From: Halomonas zincidurans B6
Lineage (GTDB): Bacteria > Pseudomonadota > Gammaproteobacteria > Pseudomonadales > Halomonadaceae
NCBI RefSeq assembly: GCF_000731955.1
Contig: NZ_JNCK01000001.1
Span: 1,240,001 to 1,304,000 of the forward strand
Length of the DNA stretch: 64,000 nt
Direction: 5' to 3'
Positions 54,333 to 63,522 of the stretch are shown piece after piece (the stretch's first letter is position 1; each line of letters opens with the position of its first letter). The position numbers were made by a program, and so were the translations under genes. Below the pieces are notes generated by a model. The model was given only the letters and a program-made list of their open reading frames with translations. It was not told where the DNA came from and ran no database searches.

Positions 54333-55115
54333 TCAGACGACGGGACTGCGGCCACCGTCGACGTTGAGGCTGGCGCCGGTCACGTACGAAGCGCAGGGCG
54401 AGACCAGAAAGGCGATGCAATTGGCGACTTCGCTGGCGTCACCCAGGCGTCCCAGCGGAATCGCCTGGCTCTGCCTGGTCGAGTATTCATCCCAGCTCAG
54501 CTCGGGGGCTTCGCGTTGCCAGCGGCGTTCCACCTGGGCCGAGCGGACCCGGCCGATGCACACCGTGTTGACACGCACCCCCGCGTTGCCCAGCTCGTTG
54601 GCCAGCGACTTGGTCAGGGCGATGCCGGCGGCGCGGGTAGCCGAGGTGGGCAGCGAATTGGCCGGCGCCGCCTTGCCGGCGACCGTGGTGATGTTGACGA
54701 TCGCCGCGGCGGCGGAAACCTTCAGATAGGGCAGGGCCGCCCGCGTGCAGCGAATCGCGCCCATCAGCTTGAGGTCGAAGTCGGCCTGCCAGAGGGCGTC
54801 GTCGGACTCCAGGAAGGGGCCGGAGGCGCTGCTGCCGGCATTGTTGATCAGAATGTCCAGCTCGCCATGGGCGTCGATGGCGGCCTGCACGGCCCGCGCC
54901 GGAGCCTCCGCGGTGGCCATGTCCGCCGAGACGATGACCGGGGGGTGACCGCCGAGCGCCTCGATCTCGCGGGCGGCGCTTCGCAGCGTCGCTTCGCGGC
55001 GAGCGGCGAGTACCACGCGCGCGCCCTCGGCGGCCAGCACCCGCGCCGTGGCCAGGCCGATGCCTTCGCTGCCACCGGTAATCAGAGCCACCTTATTGCT
55101 TATATCAAGATTCAT
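54333..55115 (-). CDS. SDR-family oxidoreductase with altered catalytic site
   Basis: 260-residue short-chain dehydrogenase fold: TGGSEGIGLATARVLAAEGA (cofactor motif), NNAGSS, and C-terminal YVTGASLNVDGG. The active-site Tyr-x-x-x-Lys is replaced: the segment aligning with YSASKAA reads TSATRAA, so Tyr becomes Thr and Lys becomes Arg. The catalytic Ser region reads NITTVAGK. The gene is complete and first in its operon, 36 bases before the TPP enzyme gene. Either a subfamily using other residues or a protein with a non-redox role. Confidence 0.82.
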   Translation of the reverse strand: MNLDISNKVALITGGSEGIGLATARVLAAEGARVVLAARREATLRSAAREIEALGGHPPVIVSADMATAEAPARAVQAAIDAHGELDILINNAGSSASGPFLESDDALWQADFDLKLMGAIRCTRAALPYLKVSAAAAIVNITTVAGKAAPANSLPTSATRAAGIALTKSLANELGNAGVRVNTVCIGRVRSAQVERRWQREAPELSWDEYSTRQSQAIPLGRLGDASEVANCIAFLVSPCASYVTGASLNVDGGRSPVV

Positions 55116-55424
55116 CGCGACGCCCCAATGTTGTCAGTGTTGCCCGCCGGCATTGTCGGTGGCGAGTGCCGCCCGTCTGGAGCGTCTCCCTGACCATGAA
55201 TGCCTTGGCAATATAGCAAGCTTTCCAAGTTAAAGAACACTCTTGCATATTAATGCAGCCATTTGCATACTCAGGTACACAATAATAATTACATGCCTCT
55301 CAAGCCTTAGCGCATCGCACCGACTCGGTATGGGTTTCGAGTGGTTGCGATACCGATGAACAACAATGCCAGCCATCGGGTGCGGGTGCCGGAGAACCGG
55401 CGGCCCCGCTCAGGAGAATCGACC
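55116..55424. promoter_or_regulatory. Divergent promoter region between the SDR operon and tctCAB
   Basis: About 309 bases, AT-rich from 55205 to 55300. It contains an inverted repeat TGCAT-ATTA-ATGCA (55244-55257) and a further TTGCATAC word at 55263-55270, plausible operator half-sites for a regulator acting on both operons. The GntR-type regulator encoded at 60079-60765 is the obvious candidate but its site there looks different. Confidence 0.45.
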
Positions 55425-56537
55425 ATGAACAACGATGTACGCCTTCGTACCGGCCGCATTGCGGCCACTCTGCTAGCCGCCGCCGGCCTGTCGCTGGGAG
55501 TAGCGACGACGGCGACGGCACAGACCGAGCAAGCCGAGCTCAACGGCTTCTACGACGACGAGACACTGGAGATCCTGACGCCATGGTCGCCGGGCGGTGG
55601 GGCGGATACCTGGGGCCGCTTCGTGGCCGCCACGCTGCCGCCGTACCTCGGCGATGACGCCAGCATCCAGGTCGTCAACCGCCCGGGTGCAGGCGGCGTT
55701 CAGGGCACCAACGAATTCGAGCTGCGTACCGCCAGCGACGGCTTCACGGTGCTGCTGCAGAGCGCCGGTCAGGTATTTCCGTTCATGTACGGCTCCGATG
55801 CCGTACGCTACGATTTTCGCAATTACGCGCCGATCGCCGCCATGGCGCAAGGCGGGGTCGTCTACGCGCGCTCCGACCTGGGCATCGAGGATCCGCAGCA
55901 GCTGTGGGAAGCCGACAACCTGATCTACGGCGAGGTCTCGCCCCAGGCCATCGGCTCCACGGCGCTGGCGGCCTTCGCCTTGCTCGACCTGCCGCACCAG
56001 GCGATCTTCGGCTACCAGAGCCGTGGCCCGGCACGTCTGGCCCTCGAGCAGGGCGAGACCAATATCGATTTCCAGACCACTAGCGCCTACACCGCGAACG
56101 TTCAGCCGTTGGTCGACGAAGGCATCGCGGTGCCGTTATTCAGCATGGGCGTCATCAACACCCAGGGTGAACTGGTGCGCGACCCGGCGTTCCCCGAGCT
56201 GCCGACGGTGGCCGAAGTCTACGAGGAGCGCTACGGCGAGAAGCCCTCGGGGCTGGCCTGGGATGCCTATCGTGCGGTGCTCTCGGCCGGCAGCATCAAG
56301 ATGCTGTGGGCCAAGAAGGATGCCCCCGAAGCCTCCATCGAAGACCTTCGCCAGGCGTTTCGCGATGCGCGTCAGGATCCCGAATTCATCGCCGAGTCCG
56401 AAGCCACCAACGGGCCCTACGAGTGGCTGGTCGGCGAGGAGGCCTACACGGCGATGAGCTCGACCCTCGACGTGTCCGACGAGGCGCTCGACTTCCTGCG
56501 CAAGACCTTCCGCGAGCGTTACGACGCCGATCTCTGA
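55425..56537 (+). CDS. tctC: Tripartite tricarboxylate transporter substrate-binding protein (TctC family)
   Basis: Periplasmic binding protein of a TTT transporter. 370 residues; signal peptide ending near Ala32 (TTATAQ). EILTPWSPGGGADTWGRFVA is the conserved N-terminal segment that binds the carboxylate, followed by NRPGAGGVQGTNEF. AGGAGA is seven bases before the ATG at 55425; an opening from 55341 precedes the site. First gene of tctC-tctA-tctB-ALDH. The ligand could be citrate, aconitate, tricarballylate or another carboxylate. Confidence 0.9.
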   Translation: MNNDVRLRTGRIAATLLAAAGLSLGVATTATAQTEQAELNGFYDDETLEILTPWSPGGGADTWGRFVAATLPPYLGDDASIQVVNRPGAGGVQGTNEFELRTASDGFTVLLQSAGQVFPFMYGSDAVRYDFRNYAPIAAMAQGGVVYARSDLGIEDPQQLWEADNLIYGEVSPQAIGSTALAAFALLDLPHQAIFGYQSRGPARLALEQGETNIDFQTTSAYTANVQPLVDEGIAVPLFSMGVINTQGELVRDPAFPELPTVAEVYEERYGEKPSGLAWDAYRAVLSAGSIKMLWAKKDAPEASIEDLRQAFRDARQDPEFIAESEATNGPYEWLVGEEAYTAMSSTLDVSDEALDFLRKTFRERYDADL

Positions 56538-56624
56538 CGGCGACGCGCCTCGACAGGAGAGGGCTTCGGCTGAAAGAGCCAAGGCTTCTCTGCTGTATTC
56601 TGCCATGTGAAGGGAGCACTTGCC

Positions 56625-58103
56625 GTGTTCGAAGCTGCGCTCGAAGCGTTATCCATCGTGCTCGATCCCTCGCGACTGATGTTCATGCTGCTCGGCGTGA
56701 GCGTAGGGCTGATCGTCGGCATCCTGCCGGGGCTGGGCGGGGTGGTCGGCATGTCGCTGCTGCTGCCGTTCGTCTACGGCATGGATACCTACGCCGCCAT
56801 CGCCATGCTGATCGGCATGGCCGCGGTGATCGCGACGGCCGATACCTTTCCCAGCGTGCTGATCGGGGTGCCCGGCTCGGCCGGCTCCCAGGCGACGGTG
56901 CTCGACGGCTATCCGCTGGCCCAGCAGGGGCGAGCCGGCCTGGCCCTCAGCGCGGCCTTCAGTGCCTCGCTGATCGGCGGACTGATCGGCGCGCTGGTAC
57001 TGTTCATGATCCTGCCGGTGGCGCGGCCGGTGATCCTGTCGTTCAGGTCGCCGCACCTGTTCATGCTGACCGTGCTGGGACTGTGCGTGGTCGGGTTGCT
57101 GGCCGGCAAGTATCCGTTTCGCGGCATCCTGGCGACGCTGTTCGGTATCCTGATCGCGATGCTCGGTTCGGCACCGGCCTCGGTGACCTTTCGCTTCGTC
57201 GGCGACAGCACCTACCTGATGGATGGCATACCGTTGGCGATCCTCGCCATGGGCCTGTTCGCGGTGCCCGAGATCATCGACCTGCTGGCCGAGAATCGCG
57301 CCGTCTCCAAGGTCAAGACGCTGTCCGAAGGCTGGAGGGCGGGGATCAAGGCAACCTTCACGCATCGCTGGCTGGTGCTGCGTTCGTCGGCACTGGGCGT
57401 CGCGGTGGGGGCGATACCCGGTCTCGGCGGCTCGGTGGTGGACTGGCTGTCCTACGGCCAGGCGATGCATACCACCAAGGACAAGAGCCGCTTCGGCCAG
57501 GGCGAGATCCGCGGCGTGATCGCCCCGGAAAGCTCCAACAACGCCAAGGAGGGCGGGGCGCTGATCCCCACCCTGCTGTTCGGCATTCCCGGCAGCGGCA
57601 CCACGGCGGTACTGCTGGGCGGGTTGATCCTGCTGGGCATCCAGCCGGGGCCGTCGATGCTGACCTCCAACCTGCCGGTCACCCTGACGGTGGTCTGGAC
57701 GCTGGCGCTGGCCAATGTCGTCGGCGCGCTGGCGTGTTTCCTGCTGTCGCGGCCGATCGCCCGGCTGAGCATGATCCCGGCCAGCAAGTTCGCGCCTTTC
57801 CTGATCATCGTGATGATGGTCGGCGCCTACCAGAATACCCGTCACTGGGGCGATCTGGTGGCTTTCCTGGTAGTCGGCCTGATCGGTTGGCTGCTCAAGA
57901 CCTATGACTGGCCGCGCGCCCCGGTGCTGATCGGCTTCGTGCTGGCGCCGAGCATCGAGCGCTACCTGACCATCTCGGCCTCGCGCTATGGCTGGTCGTG
58001 GCTGGCCGACCCGATCGTCATCGCGATCGGCCTGGTGTCCATCGCGGTGGTGGTGGCCGGGGTGCGCGTCAAGGGCAAGAGCCAGACTCGGGAGGCCTCG
58101 TGA
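56625..58103 (+). CDS. tctA: TTT transporter large membrane subunit (TctA family)
   Basis: 492 residues, about 11-12 helices. GILPGLGGVVGMSLLLPFVYG and the second GAIPGLGGSVVDWLSYGQA are the two PGxGG signatures, and APESSNNAKEGGALIPTLLFGIPGSG is diagnostic. The start is GTG at 56625, with AGGGAG 8 bases upstream; an in-frame GTG at 56607 precedes it. The stop touches tctB (ATG at 58103). Confidence 0.92.
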   Translation: MFEAALEALSIVLDPSRLMFMLLGVSVGLIVGILPGLGGVVGMSLLLPFVYGMDTYAAIAMLIGMAAVIATADTFPSVLIGVPGSAGSQATVLDGYPLAQQGRAGLALSAAFSASLIGGLIGALVLFMILPVARPVILSFRSPHLFMLTVLGLCVVGLLAGKYPFRGILATLFGILIAMLGSAPASVTFRFVGDSTYLMDGIPLAILAMGLFAVPEIIDLLAENRAVSKVKTLSEGWRAGIKATFTHRWLVLRSSALGVAVGAIPGLGGSVVDWLSYGQAMHTTKDKSRFGQGEIRGVIAPESSNNAKEGGALIPTLLFGIPGSGTTAVLLGGLILLGIQPGPSMLTSNLPVTLTVVWTLALANVVGALACFLLSRPIARLSMIPASKFAPFLIIVMMVGAYQNTRHWGDLVAFLVVGLIGWLLKTYDWPRAPVLIGFVLAPSIERYLTISASRYGWSWLADPIVIAIGLVSIAVVVAGVRVKGKSQTREAS

Positions 58104-58564
58104 TGTCCCGCCGTCTAGTCGAAGAACTGGTGTTCATGGCGATCGTCGCCGTGATTCTGGTGGCCATGCTGTGGGCGGCCATGGACTATCCGTTCACGGC
58201 ACGGCTGATGCCTCAGGTGGTCGCCGGCGCGGCCTTGCTGCTGCTGATCGTGGAGTTCGTGCTGACCGTGCGCCGCTCGCGGCACGTGACCGCCGCCGAG
58301 CACGGCGAACCGCTGACCGGCGACAAGCTTAAACGCACCATGCCCTACCTGCTGTGGCTGGCCGCGTTGTATGTCTGTATCTCATTGATTGGACTGGTTA
58401 TATCGGCGGCGCTGTTCTGCGCGGCCTTCGGCTATTTCGTCGGCAAGCTGCGCTGGTGGTCGGCACTGCTCGGCAGCGCCTTGCTGGTGGTGTTCCTGAT
58501 CGTGCTCGGCGAGGGCTTCAACCTCGACTGGCCGGCGGGCTATTTCTTCTCGCCGTTTCACTGA
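58103..58564 (+). CDS. tctB: TTT transporter small membrane subunit (TctB family)
   Basis: 153 residues with four predicted helices and a charged loop (TVRRSRHVTAAEHGEP) between helices 2 and 3, as in TctB proteins. The ATG at 58103 shares a base with the tctA stop and has GGAGG at good spacing. Completes the TctCAB set. Gene order here is C-A-B, not the classical C-B-A. Confidence 0.85.
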   Translation: MSRRLVEELVFMAIVAVILVAMLWAAMDYPFTARLMPQVVAGAALLLLIVEFVLTVRRSRHVTAAEHGEPLTGDKLKRTMPYLLWLAALYVCISLIGLVISAALFCAAFGYFVGKLRWWSALLGSALLVVFLIVLGEGFNLDWPAGYFFSPFH

Positions 58565-58578
58565 CGCCGGAGACGTGT

Positions 58579-60063
58579 ATGAGTACCCACGATTACAGGT
58601 TGCGTATCGGCGACAGCTGGCGGGCGGCCGAAGGCGATGCCAGCTTCGCCGCCATCAACCCCTTTAATCAGACGACCTGGGCGCGTGTCCCCGAGGCCAG
58701 TGCGGCCGACGTCGACGCCGCGGTGGCTGCTGCGCGCACGGCCTTCGATAACGACGGCTGGGGTCGCTCGCCCGGCCTTGCGCGGGCGACTCTCCTTCAT
58801 CGCCTCGCCGAGCTGCTCGAGGGCGACGCCGAGCGCATGGCGCAGCTCGAGACCACCGACAACGGCAAGGTGATTCGCGAGACCCGCGTGCAGATGCGCT
58901 TCGCGGCACGCAACTACCGCTATTTCGCCGGCTGGGCCGACAAGCTGCACGGCGAGACGCTGCCGCTCGATCGTCCCGAGCTGTTCGACTACACCACCCG
59001 CGAACCGCGGGGCGTCGCCGCGCTGGTGACCTCGTGGAACTCGCCGATGGCGATCCTCGCCAACAAGCTGGCGCCGGCCCTGGCGGCGGGTTGCACGGTG
59101 GTGATCAAGCCCTCGGAAGTGGCCAGCGTGACCACCCTCGAGTTCGCCGCGCTGTGCGAACGGGCCGGCTTCCCGCCCGGGGTGGTCAACGTGGTGACCG
59201 GCGGCGGCGAGGTGGGCTCGGCGCTGACCGGCCATGCCGACATCGACCTGATCAGCTTCACCGGCGGCACAGCGACAGGCCGGGCGATCGCGCGGGTGGC
59301 TGCCGAGGCGCTCAAGCCGGTGACCCTGGAGCTGGGCGGCAAGTCGGCCAACATCGTCTTCGACGATGCCTCGCTGGAGCAGGCGGTGACCGGTGCGGTG
59401 GCCGGAATCTTCGCCGCTGCCGGGCAGACCTGCATCGCCGGGTCACGGCTGCTGGTCCAGCGTGGGCTCTACGAGCGGGTCTGCGAGCGGGTCTGTGCGC
59501 GGGCCGCGGCGATCCGCCTCGGCGATCCGCGCCGCGACGACACCGAGATGGGCCCGGTCGCCAATCCCGTGCAGCACGAGCGGGTGTTGGGGTTCATCGA
59601 GCGCGCCCGGCGCGATGGCGCGACGCTCAAGGTCGGCGGTCGGGCGCCGGACAGCGCCGCATTGCAGGCTGGCTGCTTCGTCGAGCCGACGGTGTTCACC
59701 GGGGTCGCCCCCGACAGCGAGCTTGCCCGGGAGGAGGTATTCGGCCCGGTGCTGGCGATCATCCCGTTCGACAGCGAGGACGAGGCCGTGGCGATCGCCA
59801 ACGGCACCGACTATGGGCTGGTCGCCGGGGTCTGGACGCGCGATCTGGCGCGGGCCCATCGCGTGGTCGGACGGCTACGGGTCGGCAGCGTGTGGATCAA
59901 TACCTACCGCGCCTCGGCGGCGCAGGCGCCGTTCGGCGGCGTCAAGGCCAGCGGCTTCGGCCGCGAGCGCAGCCATCACGCCCTCAACGAGTACCTGGAC
60001 ATCAAGAACGTGATGATCGACCTGGGCGACGAGGTGCGCGATCCCTTTGCACTGCGGACCTGA
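58579..60063 (+). CDS. NAD(P)-dependent aldehyde dehydrogenase
   Basis: 494 residues. WNSPMAILANKLAPALAAGCTVV-type segment (N in the oxyanion position), Glu251 in LELGGKSAN and nucleophile Cys285 in AGQTCIAGSRL are intact; EEVFGPVLAI and the C-terminal FGGVKASGFGRE are typical. Only 14 bases after tctB, so it probably oxidises an aldehyde arising in the pathway of the imported acid. Substrate undetermined. Confidence 0.9.
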   Translation: MSTHDYRLRIGDSWRAAEGDASFAAINPFNQTTWARVPEASAADVDAAVAAARTAFDNDGWGRSPGLARATLLHRLAELLEGDAERMAQLETTDNGKVIRETRVQMRFAARNYRYFAGWADKLHGETLPLDRPELFDYTTREPRGVAALVTSWNSPMAILANKLAPALAAGCTVVIKPSEVASVTTLEFAALCERAGFPPGVVNVVTGGGEVGSALTGHADIDLISFTGGTATGRAIARVAAEALKPVTLELGGKSANIVFDDASLEQAVTGAVAGIFAAAGQTCIAGSRLLVQRGLYERVCERVCARAAAIRLGDPRRDDTEMGPVANPVQHERVLGFIERARRDGATLKVGGRAPDSAALQAGCFVEPTVFTGVAPDSELAREEVFGPVLAIIPFDSEDEAVAIANGTDYGLVAGVWTRDLARAHRVVGRLRVGSVWINTYRASAAQAPFGGVKASGFGRERSHHALNEYLDIKNVMIDLGDEVRDPFALRT

Positions 60064-60078
60064 GCGCTGCGCAGCTGA

Positions 60079-60765
60079 TCAGGTCTCGCCCTCGAAGAAT
60101 GCCTCGAGACGCACCTTGTAGGCCTCGCGGATGTGGGTGCGGGCGTGTTGCTCGGCGGTGTCGGGATCGCGGCTCTCCAGTGCCGTGACGATGGCGGCGT
60201 GCTCCTGGCGCGCAGTCTGGGGGCGTCCCGGCTTGGCCAGGGTGCTGCGCCCCAGCAGGACCATCGAATCCTGCAGCGAATGCAACATCTTCAGCAGGTA
60301 GCGGTTGTGCGCGCAGCGATACAGCGTGCTGTGGAACAGCTTGTTGTTCTTGACCAGGTCGAGAGTCTCGGTGAACTGCTCGTCGCGTTCGCTGATCTCG
60401 CGCAGGAAGGTGATCTCGACGTCGGAGGCGTGGCGTGCCGAGAGCCGTGCGGCGGTGCCCTCGAGCACCTCGCGCATGGCATACAGTTCGCTGACCATGC
60501 CGTGGTCGAGCTCGGTGACGATCGTGCCGCGGGCCGGGTCGTTGGCCACCAACCCCTCCATCTGCAAGCGGTTGAGCGCCTCGCGAACCGGGGTTCGGCT
60601 CAGCCCGGTGCGCTCGGCCAGGTCGACTTCGCGGATGCGCGTACCGGGGCGCAGCGAACCCTCCTTGATGGCCTCGACGATGTACCGGTAGGCCTGTTCG
60701 CTGCGCGGTTCGCCGCGCTCGTTGGCGGACTCCGCCGGGGATTTGCGTGACTTGCTTTCTGCCAT
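60079..60765 (-). CDS. GntR-family transcriptional regulator (FCD/FadR subfamily)
   Basis: 228 residues from the ATG at 60765; an ATG at 60813 would add 16 residues and neither has a strong RBS. The N-terminal winged helix (AYRYIVEAIKEGSLRPGTRI, EVDLAERTGLSRTPVREAL) is followed by the all-helical FCD ligand domain with metal-type residues in YAMREVLEGTAARLSARHA and the HAAIVTALESRDPDTAEQHARTHI tail. It is convergent to the aldehyde dehydrogenase gene and divergent from tcuA, so it most likely regulates the island in response to its carboxylate. Confidence 0.88.
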   Translation of the reverse strand: MAESKSRKSPAESANERGEPRSEQAYRYIVEAIKEGSLRPGTRIREVDLAERTGLSRTPVREALNRLQMEGLVANDPARGTIVTELDHGMVSELYAMREVLEGTAARLSARHASDVEITFLREISERDEQFTETLDLVKNNKLFHSTLYRCAHNRYLLKMLHSLQDSMVLLGRSTLAKPGRPQTARQEHAAIVTALESRDPDTAEQHARTHIREAYKVRLEAFFEGET

Positions 60766-60842
60766 GGAGCTGCCTGTCCGATCGACGCTTTGGCGCACAT
60801 GATAATCCTCCATACATGGCTTGTCATTTTGAACACTGATGG

Positions 60843-60854
60843 ATACAGTTGTAT
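60843..60854. promoter_or_regulatory. Palindromic operator candidate ATACA-GT-TGTAT
   Basis: Perfect 5-base inverted repeat in the 111-base gap between the GntR regulator and tcuA, 23 bases before the tcuA start. GntR/FCD proteins usually bind short palindromes of this kind. A related, imperfect word (ATACATGGCTTGTCAT) lies at 60813-60828. Confidence 0.5.
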
Positions 60855-60876
60855 TTAGTAGCTACGGGAGGGGTCG

Positions 60877-62316
60877 ATGATCGTCTCATCGCTCGGACGG
60901 CCGATAGATAAACAGGCGCTTACCGGCCATGACGTGCTGGTGATCGGCGGCGGCAATGCCGCCTTGTGCGCGGCGCTGTCGGCTCGCGAGCGGGGCGCCA
61001 GCGTGCTGCTGCTGGAGAGCGCGCCGCGCGAAGTACGCGGCGGCAACAGCAGCCATACCCGCAACCTGCGCTGCATGCACCGTGCGCCCACCGATGTGCT
61101 GACCGACGCCTATCTGGAGGAGGAATTCTTCGAGGACGTCTGGCGGGTGACCGGCGGCAACACCAACGAGGCCCTGGCGCGGTACGTGATTCGCGCCTCG
61201 GAAACCTGCACCGACTGGATGAGGGGCTACGGCGTACGCTTCCAGCCCTCTCTGGGCGGCACCCTGCACCTGGGGCGGACCAACGCCTTCTTCCTGGGCG
61301 GCGGCAAGGCGCTGGTCAACACCTACTACAAGGCCGCCGAGCGGCTGGGGGTGACCATCATCTACCAGGCCGAGGCCGAGCGGCTGGTCTTCGATGGCAC
61401 GCGTTTCGATCATGCCCTGGTAACGCTGGGTGACGAGCAAGTGAGGGTGAGCGCCAAGGCGGTGGTGGTCGCCTCGGGCGGGTTCGAGTCCAACCTGGAG
61501 TGGCTCGAAGAGGCCTGGGGGCCGGTGTCGCGCAACTTCCTGATCCGCGGCACGCGCTTCAACCAGGGCAAGATGCTGCGCTCGCTGCTCGACAACGGCG
61601 CCAAGTCGATCGGCGACCCGACCCAGGGCCATGCCGTGGCGATCGATGCGCGTGCGCCAAAATACGACGGTGGCATCGTCACCCGCGTCGATTGCGTATC
61701 GCTGGGCATCGTCGTCAATCGCGAGGGCCGGCGCTTCTACGACGAGGGCGAGGATTTCTGGCCCAAGCGCTACGCGATCTGGGGGCGGCTGATCGCCCGC
61801 CAGCCGGACCAGATCGGTTATTCGATCACCGACGCCAAGGCCGAGGGCCGCTTCATGCCGTCGGTGTTCCCGCCGGAGCGCGCCGACAGCCTCGACGAAC
61901 TGGCGGTAAAGCTCGATCTGCCGGTCGAGGCGCTCAGACGCACCGTCGACGAGTTCAACGCCGCCGTGCAGCCCGGCCACTTCGACCATAGCGTGCTCGA
62001 CGACTGCCGTACTCAGGGCGTCACGCCGGAGAAGACCCACTGGGCACAGCGCATTGATACGCCGCCCTTCTACGGTTATCCGCTGCGCACCGGTATCACC
62101 TTCACTTACCTGGGCGCCGAGGTTGACGACCGGGCGCGCATGTACATGGACAACGGCGAACTCGCCGACAACGTCTTCCTCGCCGGCGAGATCATGGCCG
62201 GCAACATCCTGGGGCAGGGCTACGTGGCCGGATTCGGCATGACCATCGGCACGGTTTTCGGGCGCACCGCAGGTACACAGGCAGGAGGCTACGCGAAGAG
62301 CCATGCAACGGATTGA
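60877..62316 (+). CDS. tcuA: FAD-dependent tricarballylate dehydrogenase TcuA-like
   Basis: 479-residue flavoprotein of the fumarate-reductase/succinate-dehydrogenase fold. VLVIGGGNAALCAALSARER is the FAD dinucleotide motif; GGNSSHTRNLRCMHRAP, GHAVAIDARAPKYDGGIVTR and the C-terminal LAGEIMAGNILGQGYVAG are as in TcuA, which oxidises tricarballylate to cis-aconitate. Its stop overlaps tcuB by 14 bases. In Salmonella the set is tcuRABC with a LysR regulator and an MFS carrier; here a GntR regulator and a TctCAB carrier stand nearby. Confidence 0.88.
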   Translation: MIVSSLGRPIDKQALTGHDVLVIGGGNAALCAALSARERGASVLLLESAPREVRGGNSSHTRNLRCMHRAPTDVLTDAYLEEEFFEDVWRVTGGNTNEALARYVIRASETCTDWMRGYGVRFQPSLGGTLHLGRTNAFFLGGGKALVNTYYKAAERLGVTIIYQAEAERLVFDGTRFDHALVTLGDEQVRVSAKAVVVASGGFESNLEWLEEAWGPVSRNFLIRGTRFNQGKMLRSLLDNGAKSIGDPTQGHAVAIDARAPKYDGGIVTRVDCVSLGIVVNREGRRFYDEGEDFWPKRYAIWGRLIARQPDQIGYSITDAKAEGRFMPSVFPPERADSLDELAVKLDLPVEALRRTVDEFNAAVQPGHFDHSVLDDCRTQGVTPEKTHWAQRIDTPPFYGYPLRTGITFTYLGAEVDDRARMYMDNGELADNVFLAGEIMAGNILGQGYVAGFGMTIGTVFGRTAGTQAGGYAKSHATD

Positions 62317-63415
62317 GACCCTGATCGACGAAGCGCGCCACAACATGACGGTGTGCAACGCGTGCCGCTACTGTGAAGGCTTCTGCCCGGTCTTTCCGGC
62401 CATGGAGCGACGCCTGGCCTTCTCGCGCGAGGATCTCAATTATCTCGCCAACCTGTGCCACAACTGCAGCGAATGCCTCTACGCCTGCCAGTACGCGCCG
62501 CCCCACGAATTCGCCGTCAACGTGCCGAAATCGATGGCCAAGCTGCGCGCGTCCTCCTACCGCGAATACGCCTGGCCGGGGCCCCTGGCGCGGCTGTTCG
62601 ATCGCAACGGGCTGGTCTCGTCGGTCGCTCTGGCACTGGGCATGACGCTGATCCTGCTGGTCGCCATCGCGCTCAACGGTGGTCTCGCGGGCTTGCTCGG
62701 CGCTCAGCACGGCGGCGACTTCTATGCGCTGATGCCGCACAACGTGATGGCGGGCCTGTTCGGCGGCGTCGCGCTGTTCATCGTCCTGGCGCTGGCGATG
62801 GGCTTCGCCGCTTTCTGGCGCGAGAGCGGCGAGGGCGCACGGGCGCTGCTCGATCGACGCGCCTGGCGCGATGCGCTGAGCGAGGCCGCGTCGCTGCGTC
62901 ATCTGCACGGCCAGGGCGACGTCGGTTGCACCTATCCCGACGAGTATCACTCCCATTGGCGGCGGCGCTTCCATCATTTTACGGCTTACGGCTTCCTGCT
63001 GTGTTTCGCGGCCACCGTCACCGGAACCTTCTATCACTACCTGCTCGGCTGGGTGGCGCCCTACGAGATAATCAGCCTGCCCAAGTTGTTCGGCATTCTC
63101 GGCGGGCTGGGTCTGCTGGTGGGCCCGGCCGGACTGTTCTATCTCAAGCTCAAGCGCGATCCGGCGTCCGGGGACGGCCGCCAGCTGGGCATGGACATGG
63201 CCTTCATCGCGCTGTTGTGGCTGAGCAGTCTGAGCGGTCTCGTACTGATGCTGTTTCGCGAGTCGTCGGCACTCGGCCTGCTGCTGGTGATCCACCTGGG
63301 CATCGTGCTGGCGCTGTTCGTCACGCTGCCCTACGGCAAATTCGTGCATGGCCTGTATCGCCTGGGCGCGCTCTATCGCAACGCCCTGGAGCGCCGTCGC
63401 GGGGGAGCCGGCTAG
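62303..63415 (+). CDS. tcuB: Tricarballylate utilization electron-transfer protein TcuB-like
   Basis: 370 residues. Two ferredoxin-like Cys clusters (CNACRYCEGFCPVF and CHNCSECLYACQY) in the first 75 residues, then about six membrane helices with several His suitable for haem. TcuB reoxidises the flavin of TcuA and passes electrons to the membrane chain. Translationally coupled to tcuA by overlap. The 108 bases after it, before tex, contain nothing I can assign. Confidence 0.88.
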   Translation: MQRIETLIDEARHNMTVCNACRYCEGFCPVFPAMERRLAFSREDLNYLANLCHNCSECLYACQYAPPHEFAVNVPKSMAKLRASSYREYAWPGPLARLFDRNGLVSSVALALGMTLILLVAIALNGGLAGLLGAQHGGDFYALMPHNVMAGLFGGVALFIVLALAMGFAAFWRESGEGARALLDRRAWRDALSEAASLRHLHGQGDVGCTYPDEYHSHWRRRFHHFTAYGFLLCFAATVTGTFYHYLLGWVAPYEIISLPKLFGILGGLGLLVGPAGLFYLKLKRDPASGDGRQLGMDMAFIALLWLSSLSGLVLMLFRESSALGLLLVIHLGIVLALFVTLPYGKFVHGLYRLGALYRNALERRRGGAG

Positions 63416-63522
63416 CCCAGCTCGCGAGTGCCAGACGGGCGGTGCAGCGAAAGCGTTTGTGGTACCTTGTCGCGAACTTTTTGTATCGCTGGATCGCCAG
63501 CCGCTGGAACGCCAAGGATTTC

